Part shown: piece by piece, positions 59,024 to 64,000 of the stretch
Layout: the number at the start of each line of letters is the position of its first letter
How positions within the stretch are numbered: the stretch's first letter is position 1
Program-made: the position numbers and the translations under genes
The notes under the pieces: model-generated
The model's database searches: none
The model's input: the letters and a program-made list of their open reading frames with translations, nothing else
Told to the model about the DNA's origin: nothing
Assembly: GCF_039727615.1 (NCBI RefSeq)
Contig: NZ_CP152474.1
Coordinates: 4,154,001-4,218,000 of the forward strand
Length of the DNA: 64,000 nt
DNA from: Leclercia sp. S52
GTDB lineage: Bacteria; Pseudomonadota; Gammaproteobacteria; Enterobacterales; Enterobacteriaceae
Direction: 5' to 3'

Positions 59024-60790
59024 ATGAACACGACACTGACCCCCGCAGACCTCGATCCCCGTCGGCAAGCCATGCTGCTGTACTTTCAGGGATACCGCGT
59101 AGCCCGCATTGCTGAGATGCTGGGCGAGAAAGTTACAACCGTTCACAGCTGGAAGAAGCGCGACAAGTGGGGCGACTATGGGCCGCTGGATCAGATGCAG
59201 CTCACTACCGCCGCGCGTTACTGCCAGCTCATCATGAAGGAGCAGAAAGAAGGGAAGGACTTCAAGGAAATTGACCTGCTGGCGCGCCAGTCAGAGCGCC
59301 ACGCACGGATCGGTAAATTCAACGATGGCGGGAACGAAGCTGACTTAAACCCGAACGTAGCCAACCGCAACAAAGGTCCGCGCCGTCAGCCTGAAAAGAA
59401 CGTTTTCTCCGACGAACAGATCGAAAAGCTGCAGGAGGTTTTCCACGGCTCGATGTTCGCCTACCAACGCCACTGGTACGAGGCAGGCAACCGCCATCGT
59501 ATCCGCAACCTACTTAAATCGCGCCAGATTGGGGCAACCTTCTTTTTTGCCCGGGAAGCGCTGATTGACGCCATCACCACCGGCCGCAACCAGATTTTTC
59601 TCTCAGCCAGCAAGGCGCAGGCGCACGTCTTCAAGCAGTACATCATCGACTTTGCAAAAGAGGTGGATGTGGAGCTGAAAGGCGACCCGATGACGCTCAG
59701 CAACGGCGCGTGCCTGTACTTCCTCGGCACCAACGCCCGCACGGCGCAGAGCTACCACGGCAACCTGTACCTGGATGAATATTTCTGGATACCGAAATTC
59801 CAGGAGCTGCGCAAAGTGGCGTCCGGTATGGCCATCCATAAAAAATGGCGGCAGACCTACTTTTCCACACCGTCCAGCCTGACCCACAGCGCCTATCCGT
59901 TCTGGTCCGGCGCGCTGTTCAACCGGGGCCGCAACAAGGCAGACAAGGTGGATATTGACCTGACCCACGGCAGCCTGGCCCCCGGCCTGCTTTGCCCGGA
60001 CGGTCAGTACCGCCAGATCGTCACCGTGGAAGATGCGGTGCGCGGCGGGTGTAACCTTTTTGATATCGACCAGCTGCGCATGGAGTACAGCCCTGACGAA
60101 TACCAGAACCTGCTGATGTGCGAGTTTATTGACGATCTGGCGTCAGTGTTCCCGCTGAGCGAGCTGCAGGCCTGCATGGTGGACAGCTGGGAAGTCTGGT
60201 CCGATTTTCAGGCGCTGGCTCTGCGCCCGTTTGGCTGGCGCGAAGTCTGGATCGGCTATGACCCGGCGAAAGGTACGCAGAACGGCGACAGCGCCGGGTG
60301 CGTGGTGATGGCTCCGCCAGCCGTGCCGGGCGGCAAGTTCCGCATTCTTGAGCGTCACCAGTGGCGCGGGATGGACTTCCGCGCCCAGGCTGACGCGATT
60401 AAAAAGCTGACGCAGCAGTACAACGTGACCTATATCGGCATTGACTCGACCGGCGTCGGCCACGGCGTCTATGAGAACGTGAAGGCGTTCTTCCCGGCGG
60501 TCCGGGAGTTTGTCTACAACCCCAACGTCAAAAACGCCCTGGTGCTCAAGGCATACGACATTATCAGCCACCGACGCCTGGAGTTTGACGCCGGGCATAC
60601 CGATATCGCGCAGTCCTTTATGGCAATCCGCCGCGCCACCACCGCCAGCGGCAACCGCCCCACTTACGAAGCCAGCCGCAGCGAAGAAGCCAGCCATGCA
60701 GACCTGGCATGGGCAACGATGCACGCACTGTTTAACGAACCGCTGCAGGGCGAAGCCGCCAATACCAGCAATATTGTGGAGATTTTTTGA
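59024..60790 (+). CDS. P2 gpP terminase large (ATPase) subunit
   Basis: 588 aa (P2 gpP 590). An N-terminal HTH (RVARIAEMLGEKVTTVHSWKKR) is followed by the motor domain with KSRQIGATFFFAREA as Walker A-like and YLDEYFWIP as Walker B. A C-terminal nuclease-like domain follows (GYDPAKG, IGIDSTGVGHG). ATG 59024 (MNTTLTPADLDPRRQ) matches P2; the frame is open to 58832 but that part lies across the promoter. Confidence 0.97.
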   Translation: MNTTLTPADLDPRRQAMLLYFQGYRVARIAEMLGEKVTTVHSWKKRDKWGDYGPLDQMQLTTAARYCQLIMKEQKEGKDFKEIDLLARQSERHARIGKFNDGGNEADLNPNVANRNKGPRRQPEKNVFSDEQIEKLQEVFHGSMFAYQRHWYEAGNRHRIRNLLKSRQIGATFFFAREALIDAITTGRNQIFLSASKAQAHVFKQYIIDFAKEVDVELKGDPMTLSNGACLYFLGTNARTAQSYHGNLYLDEYFWIPKFQELRKVASGMAIHKKWRQTYFSTPSSLTHSAYPFWSGALFNRGRNKADKVDIDLTHGSLAPGLLCPDGQYRQIVTVEDAVRGGCNLFDIDQLRMEYSPDEYQNLLMCEFIDDLASVFPLSELQACMVDSWEVWSDFQALALRPFGWREVWIGYDPAKGTQNGDSAGCVVMAPPAVPGGKFRILERHQWRGMDFRAQADAIKKLTQQYNVTYIGIDSTGVGHGVYENVKAFFPAVREFVYNPNVKNALVLKAYDIISHRRLEFDAGHTDIAQSFMAIRRATTASGNRPTYEASRSEEASHADLAWATMHALFNEPLQGEAANTSNIVEIF

Positions 60791-61828
60791 TGAGTGAACA
60801 CGACGCCCTGACCAGCACCGCGCCAGTGCAGGAAGCCGCACAGCAGAAGAACACAACTCACGCCGAAGCGTTCAGCTTTGGCGACCCCATCCCGGTACTG
60901 GACCGCCGCGAATTGCTGGACTACGTGGAATGCGTACAGATGGACAAATGGTACGAGCCGCCCGTGAGCTTTGACGGCCTGGCCCGCACCTATCGTGCAG
61001 CAGTGCATCACAGCTCACCTATTGCCGTTAAGCGCAACATCCTGACCAGCACGTTTATCCCGCATCCGCTGCTCAGCCAGCAGGCATTCAGCCGCTTCGT
61101 GCAGGACTATCTGGTGTTTGGTAACGCCTACCTTGAGAAACGCACCAACCGGCTCGGCGGCGTTCTCTCGCTGGAGCCAGCCCTGGCGAAATATACCCGC
61201 CGCGGCGTTGACCTGGACACTTACTGGTTTGTGCAATACGGCCTGACCACGCAGCCCTATGAGTTCACCAAAGGCAGCATCTTTCACCTGATGGAGCCGG
61301 ACCTGAACCAAGAAATTTACGGCCTGCCAGAATACTTGTCCGCCATCCCTTCAGCACTGCTGAACGAGTCCGCCACCCTGTTCCGCCGTAAGTATTACAT
61401 CAATGGCAGCCATGCGGGGTTCATCATGTACATGACCGACGCAGCGCAGAATCAGGAGGATGTGAACAATATCCGCCAAGCGATGAAAAGCGCCAAAGGG
61501 CCGGGCAACTTCCGCAATTTGTTTATGTACTCGCCGAACGGCAAAAAGGACGGGATTCAGATCATCCCGCTGTCAGAGGTCGCGGCAAAGGATGAGTTTC
61601 TGAACATCAAGAACGTGAGCCGGGACGACATGATGGCCGCGCACCGTGTTCCACCGCAGATGATGGGGATTATGCCGACTAATGTGGGGGGGGTTTGGGG
61701 ATGTTGAGAAGGCCAGCCTAGTTTTTGTACGTAACGAACTAATTCCTTTACAAAAACGTATATGCGAATTGAACGAATGGCTTGGTACGTCAATTATATC
61801 TTTCACTGAGTATTCTTTAAACATTTGA
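60787..61828 (+). pseudogene. P2 gpQ portal protein, frameshifted by one extra G
   Basis: Head portal, through which DNA is packaged. The first frame reads from MSEHDALTSTAPVQEAAQ (ATG 60790 or the overlapping 60787) to MMGIMPTNVGG. It breaks at eight G (61686-61693), 304 codons in. With seven G it continues GFGDVEKASLVFVRNELIPL and ends EYSLNI at 61828, giving 346 aa against 344 in P2. The last 35 residues fit gpQ well, so the gene is probably intact. Confidence 0.92.
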
Positions 61829-61832
61829 TTAA

Positions 61833-61863
61833 TCATCCCGGCACAGACATCCGTTGCCGGGAT
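61833..61863. terminator. stem-loop after Q
   Basis: CATCCCGGCA and TGCCGGGATG pair around CAGACATCCGT, between the convergent Q and PIN-like genes. Confidence 0.7.
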
Positions 61864-61872
61864 GAGTAACAC

Positions 61873-62934
61873 TTAATAATCGAAGTTATTTTCCTCAACA
61901 GAAAATTCTATACCACGGCTTAGATCTTTAATATTAATATCTTCTTCAACATTAGTAATGTCATCCCCTTCTATTTCGAATTCCATTGACATCTCAACTG
62001 AAAAATCCAATGTTTCAATCACAACATTTGTAGAAGTTTCCATTGGAATGACCACTTTATCTTCGCTGTCCCAATAACCATTGGTAAAGTCTGGCCCGGT
62101 GACCGTTACCTCAAATTCGACGGAAACATCAAAGGTAACAATACAACTTTCACCATCAATAGAAATAATAGATGGCTCAAACTCACTAATTTCTAAAACT
62201 TTGAATTCGTCTAACTCAGAATCCTCCCATGTAGAAGAGTTGTAAGCATCCGCTTCATGTATTTTCTCTTCCAGCAATTGCCTAATTTCTTGTGAATTTG
62301 TAGAAAGATAGCGATTTATAGCCGAAGCAAGAGAATTTTCATGCGTATTGTAAATATCAAGAAACTTATCAAGAGTATCTATCTGGTAGAATCCTTCTTT
62401 CAATTCACAAAATGACTTTAAATCCTCATCCTCAGATATAACATAAACCGCATTACCATCCAGATACTTCTCAACTGCATTTAAAGATATAGCATCAGGA
62501 AACTCGCTTTTTTTCTTTCCATCCCCGAAAGGGGGTTCTTTAGCAAAATAAGAGTTTAAGATAGCTTCAATATTAATAGAGCCTAGTGGTGCATATTCAG
62601 CGTTACAATCTTCTAGGAAATCATTAAATGCTTGCTTAGCTGAAGCATAGACACCATCAACTTCTAATGGTTGAAAAAACTGCTGCAATGGCCCACCTTC
62701 AATATTTTTAATAATTTTCGCTTTTCTTTGAATGGTTTGCACTGCTTGTAATGCATCCTTAATGGAATCATCTATTTTGCTTTTCACTTCTCTTTCTACG
62801 ACAGAAGTAGTTATTAATATCAATTCCCCTTTTGTGCATAATTCATAAAATGCCTCAAAAGCGGCCCCTTCAAAATGTAACCCTGCCTTTACATAGCATT
62901 GAGTATCAATAAACACTTTGTTTGTCTGAAGCAT
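61873..62934 (-). CDS. PIN-like domain protein (DUF4935 type), prophage cargo
   Basis: 353 aa, AT-rich. The N-terminal half (about 1-175) looks like a PIN ribonuclease fold: VFIDTQ (Asp10) at the first strand, SVVEREV (Glu47/Glu49), FPDAISL (Asp147) and VISEDEDL (Asp169/Asp171), the usual four-acid set. The C-terminal half (about 225-353) is very acidic beta-rich sequence (FDVSVEFEVTVTG, MEFEIEGDD) of unknown role. Lies between Q and the cos-like site, opposite in strand to Q. It has no visible antitoxin partner. A defence or abortive-infection role is possible; a DNA or RNA target is not shown by the sequence. Confidence 0.75.
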   Translation of the reverse strand: MLQTNKVFIDTQCYVKAGLHFEGAAFEAFYELCTKGELILITTSVVEREVKSKIDDSIKDALQAVQTIQRKAKIIKNIEGGPLQQFFQPLEVDGVYASAKQAFNDFLEDCNAEYAPLGSINIEAILNSYFAKEPPFGDGKKKSEFPDAISLNAVEKYLDGNAVYVISEDEDLKSFCELKEGFYQIDTLDKFLDIYNTHENSLASAINRYLSTNSQEIRQLLEEKIHEADAYNSSTWEDSELDEFKVLEISEFEPSIISIDGESCIVTFDVSVEFEVTVTGPDFTNGYWDSEDKVVIPMETSTNVVIETLDFSVEMSMEFEIEGDDITNVEEDINIKDLSRGIEFSVEENNFDY

Positions 62935-63104
62935 AAAGATCCTTAATAAATGAAAATAGTTTTTTAAATAAGAGACTATGCATTTACAAATAATAATTTA
63001 TACGAAGCTGGCGTATTTTACTTATTTATTTTCACGATCGAGGTCCCAGACTGAGCACCAAGATATGTAGTAGCGTAAAACACCGTTTAAGCACACCGCG
63101 CGCG

Positions 63105-63123
63105 CTCGTATCCCCGCCACGCC
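63105..63123 (-). other. cos-like cohesive end site of a P2/186-type phage
   Basis: On the reverse strand GGCGTGGCGGGGATACGAG. Phage 186 cos is GGCGTGGCGGGGAAAGCAT and P2 cos is GGCGAGGCGGGGAAAGCAC, so the first 13 bases match 186 exactly. It lies in the ~360 bp gene-free stretch 62935-63297, on the Q side as in P2. The same stretch has direct and inverted short repeats (TGTAGTAG twice; GATCCTTGAAAGATC) that could be terminase sites. This cos call is the best explanation of the gap. Confidence 0.7.
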
Positions 63124-63297
63124 TGCCCACTTTATGTAGTAGTTTTCATGCATCAGCATGAACGATGGAAAGGCCCGCCAGCTTTGGGGGGCCAGAGCAA
63201 AAACGATCCTTGAAAGATCATGCGATTTCATGCGGCATAGACATGCATGTTTAGAGCAGACAACAAAAACTAGACTGACTAAATGCACTCACTAAGT

Positions 63298-63975
63298 TCA
63301 GAAAGCAGCAGCTTTATCAAAACCAGAAATAACTGTATAAGAAATCGACGAATTGTCAGCTTTGTTTACTTTAAATTTGGCCCCTTTATAAGCCACTACA
63401 TCACTACCCTTCGAATCTATGGAAAAATCAGTTGTGAATGCAGCACGAGCCATATCATTTGCAAACTCTCGATAGGTAAACTTCATGACTCCGCCGGCAT
63501 TTCCATTGTATTCGATAGTTTTTACCAATGAATTGCTTACCCTGCACAGGCCGTCAGGAACACGTTTGATAGAGATTTCTGCGGCAGTATAAGAAGTACC
63601 ATTTGGTGGTGAAACCTCGTTTTTGGCAGCGTCGTAACTTACATAATCAACATAGCTTCCAATCTGTCCGTAAAGATTTTTTAAGGCAACTGCTTGAGGG
63701 TTGTGATAATTACGATAAACACCATTGCCAACGCTGCAATAGCTTCCAGCAGCAACTGAAGACAACGCGCCATTGCCTGCGCCAAGTTCTAGTACATCCG
63801 TTTTGAACCCTGTTGCAGATGTAATGATAGGATCGCCCATATAAGCTGTAGCACTTTGCCCAACAGGAGGCTTAACTACTTCAATAGAGGTGACACTTGG
63901 GTTAGGAGAACGTGGTACGCAGCCAGTGAGTGCTACAGCAAGAGATATTGATAACATTACGTTATTAATTTTCAT
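63298..63975 (-). CDS. prophage-encoded lipoprotein of unknown function
   Basis: 225 aa. Signal peptide MKINNVMLSISLAVALTGC with a lipobox at Cys19. The residue after Cys is Val, so it is not an obvious inner-membrane retention signal, and outer membrane sorting by Lol is likely. The mature part has a Pro- and Ser-rich stretch then a compact domain (SVAAGSYCSVGNGVYRNYH; VPDGLCRVSN; MKFTYREFANDM), with two Cys that may pair. I do not recognise a family. It lies beyond cos, where P2 has old and tin, so it could be a lysogenic conversion or superinfection exclusion protein. Its AT-rich promoter region continues to the window edge. Confidence 0.75.
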   Translation of the reverse strand: MKINNVMLSISLAVALTGCVPRSPNPSVTSIEVVKPPVGQSATAYMGDPIITSATGFKTDVLELGAGNGALSSVAAGSYCSVGNGVYRNYHNPQAVALKNLYGQIGSYVDYVSYDAAKNEVSPPNGTSYTAAEISIKRVPDGLCRVSNSLVKTIEYNGNAGGVMKFTYREFANDMARAAFTTDFSIDSKGSDVVAYKGAKFKVNKADNSSISYTVISGFDKAAAF

Positions 63976-64000
63976 TTTTTTGCCTATTTTTATCTTAATA

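Noticed and set aside
40432..61693. Prophage decay by several independent mutations
   Set aside because: All breaks are single-base gains in long homopolymers and also occur in cca and the MFS gene outside the prophage; no deletions, IS elements or missing late genes are seen. Only the tfa remnant, with its amber codon, looks like true decay.
61873..63975. Homologues of P2 old and tin
   Set aside because: Position is right, but the PIN-like protein lacks the ATPase and TOPRIM motifs of Old, and the lipoprotein has no likeness to Tin.

Overview
The window is chromosomal DNA from a member of the Enterobacteriaceae, most like Enterobacter and its close relatives. Gene content, gene order and protein sequences follow the E. 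coli parE-tolC-ribB-hldE-cca-rpsU-dnaG-rpoD-mug backbone. The GC-rich sequence, a urease operon and abundant REP/ERIC repeats fit an Enterobacter/Leclercia/Lelliottia-type genome. I cannot fix the species.

Layout. (1) 1-1240: a partial DUF2264 gene divergent from an AraC-type regulator, then a REP element. (2) 1243-22476: conserved core. parE-yqiA-cpdA-yqiB-nudF run leftward; tolC-ygiB-ygiC rightward; then ygiD, zupT, ribB with its FMN riboswitch, ubiK, hldE-glnE-ygiF, ygiM, cca, uppP, folB and plsY. (3) 22586-33214: accessory block between plsY and tsaD, where E. coli has the ttd (tartrate) genes. It holds an MFS transporter, a ~580 bp structured non-coding element with inverted ends, a complete ureDABCEJFG urease operon, a secreted subtilase-like protein with a chitin-binding-like tail, and a LuxR/RcsB-type regulator lacking the phospho-acceptor Asp. 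(4) 33232-39699: tsaD, the rpsU-dnaG-rpoD macromolecular synthesis operon with an ERIC element on each side of dnaG, mug and tRNA-Ile2 (ileX). (5) 39700-64000: a P2/186-like prophage downstream of the 3' end of ileX. It shows ogr, D, U, T, E/E', FII, FI, tail fibre genes, I, J, W, V, S, R, lysis genes, X, L, M, N, O, P, Q and a cos-like site. The integrase, repressor and replication end lies beyond the window.

Phage logic. Ogr would activate late promoters through TGT-N12-ACA dyads; three are visible (before FI, before V, and between O and P). Non-structural cargo sits at places where P2-like phages vary: a DUF5677 gene between V and S, a PIN-like (DUF4935-type) gene between Q and cos, and a lipoprotein gene beyond cos. 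These AT-rich genes are the best candidates for phage-defence or superinfection-exclusion functions, but that is inference from position and composition.

Data quality. At least eight positions in seven genes (cca, the MFS gene, D, T twice, H, Q and the DUF5677 gene) show the same defect: one extra base in a homopolymer of 6-8, with the full-length protein restored by removing it. A ninth sits exactly on the P2 E/E' programmed-frameshift slippery site and hides it. This pattern points to homopolymer over-calls in the assembly rather than real gene decay. Two more runs (holin Y and T stop codons) may also be affected.
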